Shown: positions 40,600 through 48,950 of the stretch, in pieces
How positions within the stretch are numbered: the first letter of the stretch is position 1
Layout of the letters: each line of letters starts with the position of its first letter
Origin: Bacteroidota bacterium
GTDB taxonomy: Bacteria > Bacteroidota > Bacteroidia > B-17B0 > Aurantibacillaceae
DNA: 64,000 nt
Assembly: GCA_030684395.1 (NCBI GenBank)
Contig: JAUXTT010000026.1
Coordinates: 62,001-126,000 of the forward strand
Reading direction: 5' to 3'
Position numbers and translations under genes: made by a program
The notes under the pieces: generated by a model
What the model was told of the DNA's origin: nothing
The model's input: only the letters and a program-made list of their open reading frames with translations
Database searches by the model: none

Positions 40600-41682
40600 C
40601 TAATTTTCATTTAATAATACTGATGAAGGATTGTACCCAAATTGTTTTTTAAATGCTGCAGAAAATTTACTCGCATTTTCATATCCTAACAAATTGGCCA
40701 CCTCTTTAACCGTTTGCTTATTTTCTAAAAGTAATTGATTAGCAATTTGCATTTGCTGAGAGCTGAAATACTGAAGCAATGTTTTATTATGTATGCTTTT
40801 AAAATCACTTTTTGCTTTAGTAGGCGAAACGCCAACCTTAGCAGCTATTTTTTCAATCCCCGGAAAATCCCCAAACAAATGATCGCTGATGTATTTCTCA
40901 ATTTGCTGAACATTCTTTCTGTCTTTATCGCTTAAGTGAAAATGATTTTTTTCGATAGTTTCGGTATTAATTTTATTTATAAAGCAGGTTAAAATTTCAT
41001 CAATGTGTTTTTTTGCCCCTTTTATCCAATTCTCACCACTCTCTTTCTTTGCAAGTATAATCAGGTCTTCATATATGCTTTCATAAGCGCGGTCTTCCTC
41101 GTCTAATAAAATATAATTGTTCTTAGAATCAAAAAAGTTGGTAAGCTTACTGTTACCATACAAAGGATTGGATGCTTTTTGTTTCTCGAGCCACCTGTCA
41201 GTAAAGTAAATAGTAATGTTTTTCTCTTCCGAGTTTTTAAAATGGTATTCTGAAATGGAATGGCCTGCCTTAAACATCGACCAGGTATTGTTTTTCACCA
41301 CTAAACCATTAATGGTTGATTTGCTTGCGATATTCTTGTTCTTAAAGTGCAGGTTAATAAAATGATACTCGACCGGAATTTCTTTCTCGTAAAGATTTTT
41401 CATCAATACATTTTGCTTAAAATTTAATCCTGACACAAACATCCAAAGATCTTCTTCAGGGTTGCAGTAGTAAAAAAAAGCCTTGAAAAAAATGGTATCT
41501 GCAGACAATTTTTTTTTCGCTTTATCATGTTTGCAAAAAGGCATCTTATCAAAACTTTCAATAACGGTTACAGGTGAGTTATTTAAACTCGAAAGATGAA
41601 AGCTCCCGTTTTTATAACGTACAATATACTTTCTGAATTTCTTAAACCACCCGGAAAGTTTATAAAGCATTGTTTTTTCCAT
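40600..41682 (-). CDS. AraC-family transcriptional regulator
   Basis: A 360-residue DNA-binding protein. The C-terminal ~100 residues are an AraC/XylS double helix-turn-helix: KIAAKVGVSPTKAKSDFKSIHNKTLLQYF and TVKEVANLLGYENASKFSAAFKKQFGYNPS. The N-terminal ~250 residues are a sensing domain I cannot assign, with Lys/Asn-rich character and no membrane segment. It is divergent from the RCC1/T9SS gene across a 120-bp spacer containing the shared element, and a second copy of that element precedes the T9SS gene on its other side. So it is the best candidate regulator of both (inference). Confidence 0.88.
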   Translation of the reverse strand: MEKTMLYKLSGWFKKFRKYIVRYKNGSFHLSSLNNSPVTVIESFDKMPFCKHDKAKKKLSADTIFFKAFFYYCNPEEDLWMFVSGLNFKQNVLMKNLYEKEIPVEYHFINLHFKNKNIASKSTINGLVVKNNTWSMFKAGHSISEYHFKNSEEKNITIYFTDRWLEKQKASNPLYGNSKLTNFFDSKNNYILLDEEDRAYESIYEDLIILAKKESGENWIKGAKKHIDEILTCFINKINTETIEKNHFHLSDKDRKNVQQIEKYISDHLFGDFPGIEKIAAKVGVSPTKAKSDFKSIHNKTLLQYFSSQQMQIANQLLLENKQTVKEVANLLGYENASKFSAAFKKQFGYNPSSVLLNEN

Positions 41683-41727
41683 AAGAACATTGTAATTATT
41701 TACATATAAAAGTAAAACTTTATTTGG

Positions 41728-41779
41728 AAAAATGTCGTTTTGGAGCAGATGCTTTTGGGTTTTAATTGATTACTTAGTA
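41728..41779 (+). promoter_or_regulatory. Shared upstream element B (between AraC gene and RCC1 protein)
   Basis: GTCGTTTTGGAGCAG (41734-41748) and TTAATTGATTACTTAGTA (41762-41779), 28 bases apart start to start. It mirrors the element at 37067 in sequence, order, spacing and orientation, 69 bp before the start codon here and 90 bp there. Confidence 0.6.
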
Positions 41780-41802
41780 CTTGAACAATTAACCGTTTTT
41801 AT

Positions 41803-44800
41803 ATGATGAAAATTTTTTTACTTTTAGGGCTTATACTCGTAAACCAATTGGTGCGCGCGCAAAACATTGCCGCCGGAGATTTTAACTCATTTATGATATG
41901 TGCAACCGGGACAGTTAAAGCCTGGGGTGATAATCATTCTGGCGCATTGGGCTTAGGAGATTACATAAACAGAAAATTACCGGAGGAAATACCCGGAATG
42001 AACAATGTAGTTAAAGTTTCATCCTCAAGAAACCATGCCTTGTTTTTAAAAAGTGATGGTACTGTGTGGGCCGCAGGGGGAAACAATTTGGGCCAACTGG
42101 GAGATGGAACTTTGGTGAATAAAAAAACGCCTGTTCAAATTACGAGCTTAACTGGAATAATTGATATTTCTGCCGGCTGGGAGTATTCATTATTTCTTAA
42201 AAATGACGGAACTGTTTGGTCTTGTGGTCTCAATGACAAAGGCCAGTTGGGTTTAGGGAATAACAACAACACTAATATTCCCATGCAAGTTGCCGGTTTG
42301 AGCGGAATAACCAAAATTTTTGCGGCTTACCAACATTCTTTATTCTTAAAAAATGATGGGACTGTTTGGGGAACCGGAAATAAAGTAGCTGGTTTTACAG
42401 CGCAAGTAAACCCTCCGGCATCTATTAACATACCTGACCAAATTATTAATATTGATAATATAACAGCGATTGCAGCAGGTGACAATCACTCTCTATTCTT
42501 AAAAAATGATGGAACTGTTTGGGTCTGCGGATTTTCGCTTTATGTCGCAACCGGATTAACTTCTCATACATTAGCGATCAGTGCCTTCGATAACGTGGTT
42601 CAAATTCCTGGCTTAAGTGGCATAAGCGATATTTATTCCATGCATAATTCTTCATTGTTTTTAAAGAACGATGGCACCGTGCTTGCCTGTGGCCGAAATA
42701 GCAATTATGAATTCGGTTTATCATGGACAAATTCTATAATAGGAGCCCCTGCTCTTATACCAAATTTATCAGGAATCACTCAGATAAGTTGCGGTGAAAG
42801 CCACACTTTATTTTTGAAAAATGACGGAACTGTTTGGGTTTGTGGCGCAAATGGTTCTTATCAACAGGCAAATGGAGGAATTAATGGAAATAATGCTTCT
42901 GTACAAAACATCGGAAATCCATGCGCAATTCCGCCAACTCCTCCACAGGTTGATTTTAGTAATTTCCCGAGCAGCTTGTGCCTTGGTAGCAACGTGATTT
43001 CCGAACCTTCCATTTCCGGCTCTAACCCAATGATTGGCGGAGGAGTTGATAGTAGTATTATTGTTAACGCACCAAAAGCTATTTGCAGAAACAATGATGC
43101 GGTATTTGTATTAGAAGCTAATGATCAGATCAAAAGCTTTGATTTTAACGGTAACTTACTTTTAACCTATAATGCCGGAGGCACATTCCTTAACTCTATA
43201 ACAGCAATGGCTGCCGATGATAATGATAATGTGTGGGTTTCAAGCAGTGCATATCCTGACCGGATCTACCGCTTTGGAACTGCCAATGACACCAGCTCCA
43301 TTCAATCCTACTACATTACCAGCCTTAGCTCCATGGGTTTCTTTGATTACAATTATACCCCGGGGAATTTATTTACAACAAGTACCGATGGAAACCTCGT
43401 GAGCATTGACCAAAATGATACGGACCCTTTTACTAACAGTAATTTACAGGCTGGTATTAGTCTCAACGCGAATCCGGTTACATCAATGACCTGTGATAAT
43501 CTTGAATACGCCGAAAAAAGAATTATTTATGCCGATCCGGTTGGAGGTAAAATATGGGCAAGACAACTATTTGATGCGAATGCTTCAAACTTAGACGCAA
43601 GTTTATTAATTGACAGTACCCTCACTCAGGGGCAGGCATTTGATTATGTTTGGGCTGATACAACAAGGCCTTATTATAACATACTGGCATCCTCCTCTAC
43701 CACAGGAGCTATTGGCCTTATTACAAATAGTAAAAATCCTGATGGAAGCTATTTTGGCCAGATTGATACTTTAATAACCGGACTTGTAAACTCACAAATG
43801 CCTGTAGGAATTGTATCCATTCCATTCGGTAATTTACCGGAATATTGGATTGCGGATAAATTAAAAAACAAAGTATTAAGGGTGCGTTTATATGTATATG
43901 AACTTATACCTGAACTTCCTGAAGGACTAAAGTTTAATACCTTTACCGGTAAAATAGAAGGAACTCCGGTTAATATCAGCGGAATACAAACATACCAGGT
44001 TATCATACACAACAACCTAGGAACCGATACCAGCACTTTCACATTTGCAGTGAACCCACCGAGTAATATTGCAAACACTGTAGGCTCATCAAGCGCAAGC
44101 GGTCAGGTTGATGATGGACTATCTATCAAGTATTTTGAAAACAATTCCTGCAGTCGTTTATTAGAAATTGCAGATTCAATCGGTGGCACCTCACCTGGTC
44201 ATACAAGCGTTACACAAACGGTTTATCCATTCGTGTCAGTAATTGCAAATGACAGCTTAATCAGAAGAGTAAATGCTCTTCGCGCTGATAATCAGGATTC
44301 ACTTCAGGTAGATATTAAATTATTTTACTCCTATCAGGATATTCAATTGTTTAATCAAACGCGTGGTTCAGTATTGTTAAGTAATGATACAACAGGTGGC
44401 ACCATGCAAATGGCAGTATTGCAAATGCACGATAAACCGGATGGCAGCAAAGAGCCAATTATTCATAGCCCTGTTACTGCCACCTGGTCAACAGCCAACC
44501 AGCATTGGGCAGCTACTGTACCTGTAACAAAATTCAGTGATTTTTATGGTAGTGATATTGCAACCTTAAGTACATTTGATTGTTCAAATACTGGTTCAAG
44601 TTCTCTAAACATACCAAACAGTTACTACGTTTGGAATTACGATACATTGTTTACATCAGGCACTTATGTTGATACTTTAATTAATAAAACCGGATGCGAT
44701 AGTATTACTACACTAAACTTAGCTTTAAACCCAACAGGATTAAGTGAGGCTGCTAGTAGCAGCTCCATTCATCTTTTCCCTAACCCCAATAATGGAATAC

Positions 44801-44994
44801 TGAATATTACATTTGCCGGCAATGCAGTTGCACCGGATAGAGTAAGAATCATGAATATTATAGGTAACGAAGTGTATAATCAAGCAGTGACGGGCAATAC
44901 ACAAATTGACATTACTTCATTTAATAGCGGCATCTATTTTGTTTCTGTTGATACAAAAGATCAAACGTTTGTATACAGAATAATTAAGGAGTAG
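41803..44994 (+). CDS. T9SS surface protein with RCC1 repeats and NHL-like region
   Basis: A 1063-residue secreted protein. Signal peptide ends at LVRAQ. About 25-375: six or seven RCC1-type repeats of about 50 residues, each with a LFLKNDGTVWxCG core, forming a beta-propeller. About 430-690: an NHL-like or second propeller region (VFVLEANDQIKSFDFNGNLL, NVWVSSSAYPDRIYRFG). About 700-760: a He_PIG Ig-like module (LPEGLKFNTFTGKIEGTP). Then a Bacteroidota YVDTLINKTGCDSITTLNL module and a type A sorting domain (IHLFPNPNNGILNITFAG). Protein-binding surface role inferred. Start at either of two adjacent ATGs. Confidence 0.88.
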   Translation: MMKIFLLLGLILVNQLVRAQNIAAGDFNSFMICATGTVKAWGDNHSGALGLGDYINRKLPEEIPGMNNVVKVSSSRNHALFLKSDGTVWAAGGNNLGQLGDGTLVNKKTPVQITSLTGIIDISAGWEYSLFLKNDGTVWSCGLNDKGQLGLGNNNNTNIPMQVAGLSGITKIFAAYQHSLFLKNDGTVWGTGNKVAGFTAQVNPPASINIPDQIINIDNITAIAAGDNHSLFLKNDGTVWVCGFSLYVATGLTSHTLAISAFDNVVQIPGLSGISDIYSMHNSSLFLKNDGTVLACGRNSNYEFGLSWTNSIIGAPALIPNLSGITQISCGESHTLFLKNDGTVWVCGANGSYQQANGGINGNNASVQNIGNPCAIPPTPPQVDFSNFPSSLCLGSNVISEPSISGSNPMIGGGVDSSIIVNAPKAICRNNDAVFVLEANDQIKSFDFNGNLLLTYNAGGTFLNSITAMAADDNDNVWVSSSAYPDRIYRFGTANDTSSIQSYYITSLSSMGFFDYNYTPGNLFTTSTDGNLVSIDQNDTDPFTNSNLQAGISLNANPVTSMTCDNLEYAEKRIIYADPVGGKIWARQLFDANASNLDASLLIDSTLTQGQAFDYVWADTTRPYYNILASSSTTGAIGLITNSKNPDGSYFGQIDTLITGLVNSQMPVGIVSIPFGNLPEYWIADKLKNKVLRVRLYVYELIPELPEGLKFNTFTGKIEGTPVNISGIQTYQVIIHNNLGTDTSTFTFAVNPPSNIANTVGSSSASGQVDDGLSIKYFENNSCSRLLEIADSIGGTSPGHTSVTQTVYPFVSVIANDSLIRRVNALRADNQDSLQVDIKLFYSYQDIQLFNQTRGSVLLSNDTTGGTMQMAVLQMHDKPDGSKEPIIHSPVTATWSTANQHWAATVPVTKFSDFYGSDIATLSTFDCSNTGSSSLNIPNSYYVWNYDTLFTSGTYVDTLINKTGCDSITTLNLALNPTGLSEAASSSSIHLFPNPNNGILNITFAGNAVAPDRVRIMNIIGNEVYNQAVTGNTQIDITSFNSGIYFVSVDTKDQTFVYRIIKE

Positions 44995-45019
44995 ACTCTT
45001 CAAAAATTACACTATTACC

Positions 45020-45046
45020 AGGGGGCTTTTTGCCCCCTTTATATTT
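45020..45046 (+). terminator. Intrinsic terminator of the 41803 gene
   Basis: AGGGGGC, TTTTT, GCCCCCT and a T-rich tail, 26 bp past the stop. Confidence 0.85.
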
Positions 45047-45394
45047 TTCGGTTATTTGCAATATTAAACATAGATAACCAGACACTATGGTGAGTAAGTA
45101 GAAATTCATTCGTTGATTAAAGGTTCTATAAGTCCGGTAAATTCAAGTATTTTATAAAAATCCTCGACTTCATAGTACGACCTTTTCCCCACTAGTACCA
45201 CTGAATACAGTAACCCCAATAAACGTATGTTTGTTGGGGGTTTGTTTTTTGGTATTTTCAAGGGTTTCAGGATCAGGTTAAAAAATTCAGGGAATCGGGA
45301 TTATTTATAGCCGTTTAATTTGATCTCATGTTATCTGTGCTTATTTTTGAGCCAGAAATCTGTGGCTGCAAGATTAAATAAGGGTTTTTATATT
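45047..45394. other. Intergenic region with a second terminator-like hairpin
   Basis: No gene. It contains AACCCCAATAAAC pairing with GTTTGTTGGGG (45212-45242), followed by TTTGTTTTTT: a full intrinsic terminator with no gene in front of it since the previous terminator. Further right, ATCTGTG and AATCTGTGGCTG fragments near 45330-45370 resemble dispersed-repeat relics. Confidence 0.4.
45212..45250 (+). terminator. Orphan intrinsic terminator
   Basis: A 12-13-bp stem with one mismatch, 4-nt loop and a strong T-run. It may end a short transcript from 45050-45210 or be a backup for the upstream gene. Confidence 0.6.
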
Positions 45395-47353
45395 ATGTTC
45401 ATCATAATTATGATGAACACCTGGCTTCGTGCAACAGATCAAAAGTACCTCGACAGCCTGAAGCTTGAATTAAAAAAAGCTAAAACCCCGAAACAAAAAA
45501 TTAAATGTTTATATAGCTTAAGCTTTGAATATGGTCTGATTGATCCCCGAAAAGGGATTAATTATGGTAAAGAATGCCTTAAATACGCTCAACAGATTCA
45601 TAATATTGAAGATCAATCGAACGCTTATAACGGCATGGGTAACGCCTATGAGACCATGGCAAATTACGATTCGGCACGCTGGTGCCACCAGCAATCGTAC
45701 GAGCTGGCAAAAAAACTTAACTCCAGACAATACATGGCTGTTACTCTTTTTAATGTTGGGTATTGTTACAAAGAACAGGGCGATTACAGAAACGCCCTGA
45801 ATATGTATTTGGAAGGATATAAACTCGTTGAAAATGAAAAGGAATATAATCCAAGGATTCATTATTATCTGGGAGAGATCTATATGAAAATAGGTGATTA
45901 CGATCAGGCCGAATATCACACTCACTTAGGAATAAAAAAATGCTGGCGGCCATATCACGATTATGTGAAACTCAATTTTTATATCAATCTGGGTAAATGC
46001 TATGCCCAAAAAGCAAAAACAGATTCGGCTATTTTTGTTCTTAACAAAGCACTGGTTGGGTTAAAAAAAAATACCGACCAATTAAGTCTTTGTACCTGCT
46101 TAAATGCTTTGGGCGAAGTTTACATGTACCGGAAAGAATATGCAAAGGCACTGGAATACTTTACAGAAGAAAACCTTATTCAAAAAAAAATAAACAATAA
46201 TAACGGGCAATGCATTTCGCACATGAACATTGCTTATTGTATGGTTAACCAAAAAAACATTGACCTGCATGAAGCAAAAAAACAGCTTTTATTATCCGAA
46301 CGGTTTCTTTATGCTATTGGAAACAACAGGGATATGCAAATGAAAGCTTACGATAAGTTAGCTGGTGCATATGAGAAAATTGGCGATAGCAAAACAGCGC
46401 TTTTTTATTTCAAAAAACACACTTATTATAAAGATTCTTTGTTGAACAAAGATAAATTTCATCAGCTTAATGAGTTAAATACCAAATACGAATCGGAGAA
46501 AAAAGAAAAACAAATTCAAATTCAAAAATCAGCTATTGAGAAACAAAATACTTTGTTAGAGCGAAACAAACTACAAACACTAACATTAGCTTTCTTATTT
46601 GCCTTTTCCGCTTTATTCGGGATATTTTTTTACAACAGATACAGGGCCAAACAAAAAATAAGGCTATTATTGGAAATACAGCGGCAAGAAAAACTAAGAG
46701 AAAATGCCTTAAAAGAAAAAGAAATTGAAGAACGAACACGTATAGCCAAGGATATTCACGATGAGTTAGGTTCAGGTATTTCCAAAATTTTTCTTATCGC
46801 AGAACTCTCTGTTCAAATAGCCCGTTCAAATGAAACACTTACTGAAAACATCAAAACAATTTCCAAAACAGCCAAATCCTTGGCAGACAACATGAAGGAT
46901 TTGGTTTGGTCGCTTAACCCGGAAAACAGCACTTTAGATAATCTTATTGCCCGAATAAATGAATTCAGCAGTGAGTTTCTGGAAGAGTTTCCTATTGAAT
47001 CAGCTTTCGACTTTCCTTATCATGTACCTCCTTTAAAAATTTCTAAAGAAGCCCAAAGAAATATTTTCCTAACCTTTAAAGAAGCACTAAATAACTCCGT
47101 TAAACACTCGTTTGCCAATAAAATAAACATAGAAATTACACTAAATTCGGGTGTTTTACACATAAAAATAAGTGACAATGGTAAGGGCTTCACTTCCGAA
47201 AAAATTAAAAAAACCGGAAACGGACTTAGAAATATGCAACAAAGAATAAGTAACATTGGTGGCAAGTTTGAAATTCATTCTTCTGTTAAAGGCACAAACG
47301 TTCAAATAGAGTATAAGCTAAATGAAAATGAATCAAATACTACTTTCATGTGA
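45395..47353 (+). CDS. TPR-containing sensor histidine kinase (NarX/DegS type)
   Basis: 652 residues from the ATG at 45395; the track's TTG start at 45320 reads through repeat-like DNA. A short signal or anchor segment (MFIIIMMNTWLRA) is followed by periplasmic TPRs (about 60-350, for example NAYNGMGNAYETMANYDSA and YYLGEIYMKIGDYDQA), a coiled coil, one membrane helix (LTLAFLFAFSALFGIFFY), and a kinase core: HisKA_3 box RTRIAKDIHDELGSGISK with the phospho-His, and the ATPase N and G boxes EALNNSVKHS, DNGKGF and GNGLRNM. Paired with the NarL-type regulator 42 bp downstream. It probably senses an envelope signal through the TPRs. Confidence 0.9.
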   Translation: MFIIIMMNTWLRATDQKYLDSLKLELKKAKTPKQKIKCLYSLSFEYGLIDPRKGINYGKECLKYAQQIHNIEDQSNAYNGMGNAYETMANYDSARWCHQQSYELAKKLNSRQYMAVTLFNVGYCYKEQGDYRNALNMYLEGYKLVENEKEYNPRIHYYLGEIYMKIGDYDQAEYHTHLGIKKCWRPYHDYVKLNFYINLGKCYAQKAKTDSAIFVLNKALVGLKKNTDQLSLCTCLNALGEVYMYRKEYAKALEYFTEENLIQKKINNNNGQCISHMNIAYCMVNQKNIDLHEAKKQLLLSERFLYAIGNNRDMQMKAYDKLAGAYEKIGDSKTALFYFKKHTYYKDSLLNKDKFHQLNELNTKYESEKKEKQIQIQKSAIEKQNTLLERNKLQTLTLAFLFAFSALFGIFFYNRYRAKQKIRLLLEIQRQEKLRENALKEKEIEERTRIAKDIHDELGSGISKIFLIAELSVQIARSNETLTENIKTISKTAKSLADNMKDLVWSLNPENSTLDNLIARINEFSSEFLEEFPIESAFDFPYHVPPLKISKEAQRNIFLTFKEALNNSVKHSFANKINIEITLNSGVLHIKISDNGKGFTSEKIKKTGNGLRNMQQRISNIGGKFEIHSSVKGTNVQIEYKLNENESNTTFM

Positions 47354-47395
47354 GTAACATTAACAGAGTCAGAGTTAAATTTGTAAAGCAATAAA

Positions 47396-48031
47396 ATGTC
47401 AATAAAAATCTCCATAATAGAAGATCAAAAAGAAATCCGGGAAATGCTTTCAATACTTGTAAAAGGCAGTGAAGGTTTTTTGTTTTTGGATGCGTTTGAA
47501 AATGCTGAAGATGCTATTGCAACTATTCCCAACCGTAAGCCCGATGTTGTATTGGTAGATATTCACTTACCTCAACAAAGTGGCATTGATTGCGTTTTGA
47601 AACTAAAACAAAATTGTCCCGAAATACAATTTATCATGTGCACTTCCCTGGAAGATTCGGAAACCATTTTTGCGGCACTAAAAGCAGGTGCTAATGGTTA
47701 TATTACCAAATCTACATCGCCCGCAAAGTTATTAGAGGCCATAATAGATGTATATAATGGCGGCTCACCCATGAGTGCACAAATCGCCCGTAAAGTAGTT
47801 GGTGCTTTTCAACAAACCCACTCCACAAATAAAGCAATACTGGAAACTCTTTCAAAGCGCGAGCAAGAAATATTAACACTCCTTTCCAAAGGTTTTAGGT
47901 ATAAAGAAATTGCCGACAAACTTTTTCTCAGTATCGAAACCGTGAGAACACACGTGAGAAATATTTATGAAAAGCTTCAGGTAAATTCGAGAACCGACGC
48001 TATTAACAAAGCGTTTAGGGAACAACCCTAA
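47396..48031 (+). CDS. NarL/FixJ-family response regulator
   Basis: A 211-residue regulator: receiver domain 1-120 with acidic ED at 9-10, phospho-acceptor Asp55 in VVLVDIHLPQQSG and Lys in YITKSTSP; LuxR-type helix-turn-helix about 145-205 (LSKREQEILTLLSKGFRYKEIADKLFLSIETVRTHVRNIYEKL). The partner of the TPR kinase encoded just upstream. Targets unknown; neighbouring surface genes are candidates. Confidence 0.95.
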   Translation: MSIKISIIEDQKEIREMLSILVKGSEGFLFLDAFENAEDAIATIPNRKPDVVLVDIHLPQQSGIDCVLKLKQNCPEIQFIMCTSLEDSETIFAALKAGANGYITKSTSPAKLLEAIIDVYNGGSPMSAQIARKVVGAFQQTHSTNKAILETLSKREQEILTLLSKGFRYKEIADKLFLSIETVRTHVRNIYEKLQVNSRTDAINKAFREQP

Positions 48032-48048
48032 TTACTACTAAATAGTGA

Positions 48049-48079
48049 TTGATATTGGTTTTCATGTAGAATAATTTTG
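48049..48079 (+). promoter_or_regulatory. TTG-N20-TAATTTTG promoter
   Basis: TTG at 48049, 20-nt spacer, TAATTTTG at 48072: a full consensus promoter 27 bp before the lipoprotein ATG at 48107. Confidence 0.6.
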
Positions 48080-48106
48080 CGTCATTATTCATCTAAATCA
48101 ACTATT

Positions 48107-48610
48107 ATGATCACATCTATTAAGTTTTTTAAACTTGCTTCATTAGCAGTAATCGCAACTCTTACAATGAGTAGTTGCGCAACAATGTTTTCAGGAAAAA
48201 CAACCCCCGTTGTTTTAGTAAATTGCCCAAAAGACCTTATTGTAAAAGAAAATGGATCCACTTTAAGCATTGAAAGAGTTAAAGCTCACGTAAAAGGGAA
48301 TTTGGATGAATCAACAACTACATATTATGCCGCAGGTGTTGAATTAGACAAAAAAGTGAAACGCCATACCCTTGAATTAACAAGCGAAGGGAAAACAAAT
48401 ACGGTTGAAATAAAACTGGGAGCGGGAGGAAAATGGGTAATTGTTAATCTGTTTGGCGGGGGCGTAATTGGTTGGGGCGTAGATGCCGCAACTAAAAAAT
48501 GGAGAGTTGCCAAAAACAAGTACATCGACGTTCCTGCCGTAATTGGTGGAACCAAGCCCCAGGGTCAGGGTAAGTTAAAGCGAATCATTAAAAAGCAAGC
48601 TAAAGGCTAA
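48107..48610 (+). CDS. Small lipoprotein, CATMFSG type
   Basis: A 167-residue lipoprotein from the ATG at 48107; the track start at 48077 is a TTG within the promoter. Lipobox LTMSSCATMFSG, resembling Bacteroidota lipoproteins that begin SCATxFSG and carry a PEGA-like beta domain. Later GGKWVIVNLFGGGVIGWGVDAATKKW is a Gly-rich hydrophobic segment typical of the type, which often embeds in the membrane. Role unknown. Has its own promoter and terminator, so it is monocistronic. Confidence 0.78.
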   Translation: MITSIKFFKLASLAVIATLTMSSCATMFSGKTTPVVLVNCPKDLIVKENGSTLSIERVKAHVKGNLDESTTTYYAAGVELDKKVKRHTLELTSEGKTNTVEIKLGAGGKWVIVNLFGGGVIGWGVDAATKKWRVAKNKYIDVPAVIGGTKPQGQGKLKRIIKKQAKG

Positions 48611-48617
48611 TATTTTC

Positions 48618-48648
48618 TTCTAAAAGTCACTCTTCGGAGTGGCTTTCT
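48618..48648 (+). terminator. Intrinsic terminator of the lipoprotein gene
   Basis: AAAAGTCACTC, TTCG, GAGTGGCTTT with a T-rich tail. Confidence 0.75.
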
Positions 48649-48711
48649 TATCTATTACAAGAGTTATTAATGGCGTTGCATTTTAACAATAAGTGGTAAT
48701 CATCTTTTTTA

Positions 48712-48893
48712 TATATTTGTTTTACGAGCGGGACAAAAAACCATCAAAAACAAATCCCTGAAGTACCATAAAAAATGTGTTCAAACTCAACCATTAATAA
48801 AATTAATGTGTTCAGAGCCGAATTTCAAGCTCTGGAGATAATACAAAACAAAAAGATAACCCCTTAACCCCTCACCTGTTAAGGGGTTTTTTA
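48712..48893 (+). ncRNA. Candidate small RNA or 30-residue ORF with own promoter and terminator
   Basis: TATATTTG (48712-48719) is an exact -7 element. About 150 nt later AACCCCTTAAC pairs with GTTAAGGGGTT (48858-48888), ending in TTTTTT: a strong intrinsic terminator. Between them is a CAGAGC/GCTCTG hairpin. One frame, ATG 48775 to TAA 48867, would encode 30 residues (NKINVFRAEFQALE within it) with its stop in the terminator stem. The layout is that of a discrete short transcription unit. Which of the two it is cannot be decided. No Rfam family recognised. Confidence 0.4.
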
Positions 48894-48950
48894 TGTGTTT
48901 ATCACACAAGAGAAAATTACTATTTTTAATCCTTTAATCAGAATTTCGCT

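Noticed and set aside
40440-40617. Open frame with plausible residue composition downstream of the AraC gene
   Set aside because: No start codon in the frame and no family match; could be a decayed gene end but cannot be supported.
45320-45394. Upstream TTG start of the TPR kinase
   Set aside because: The first 25 residues read through repeat-like DNA; the ATG at 45395 directly precedes a hydrophobic export segment.
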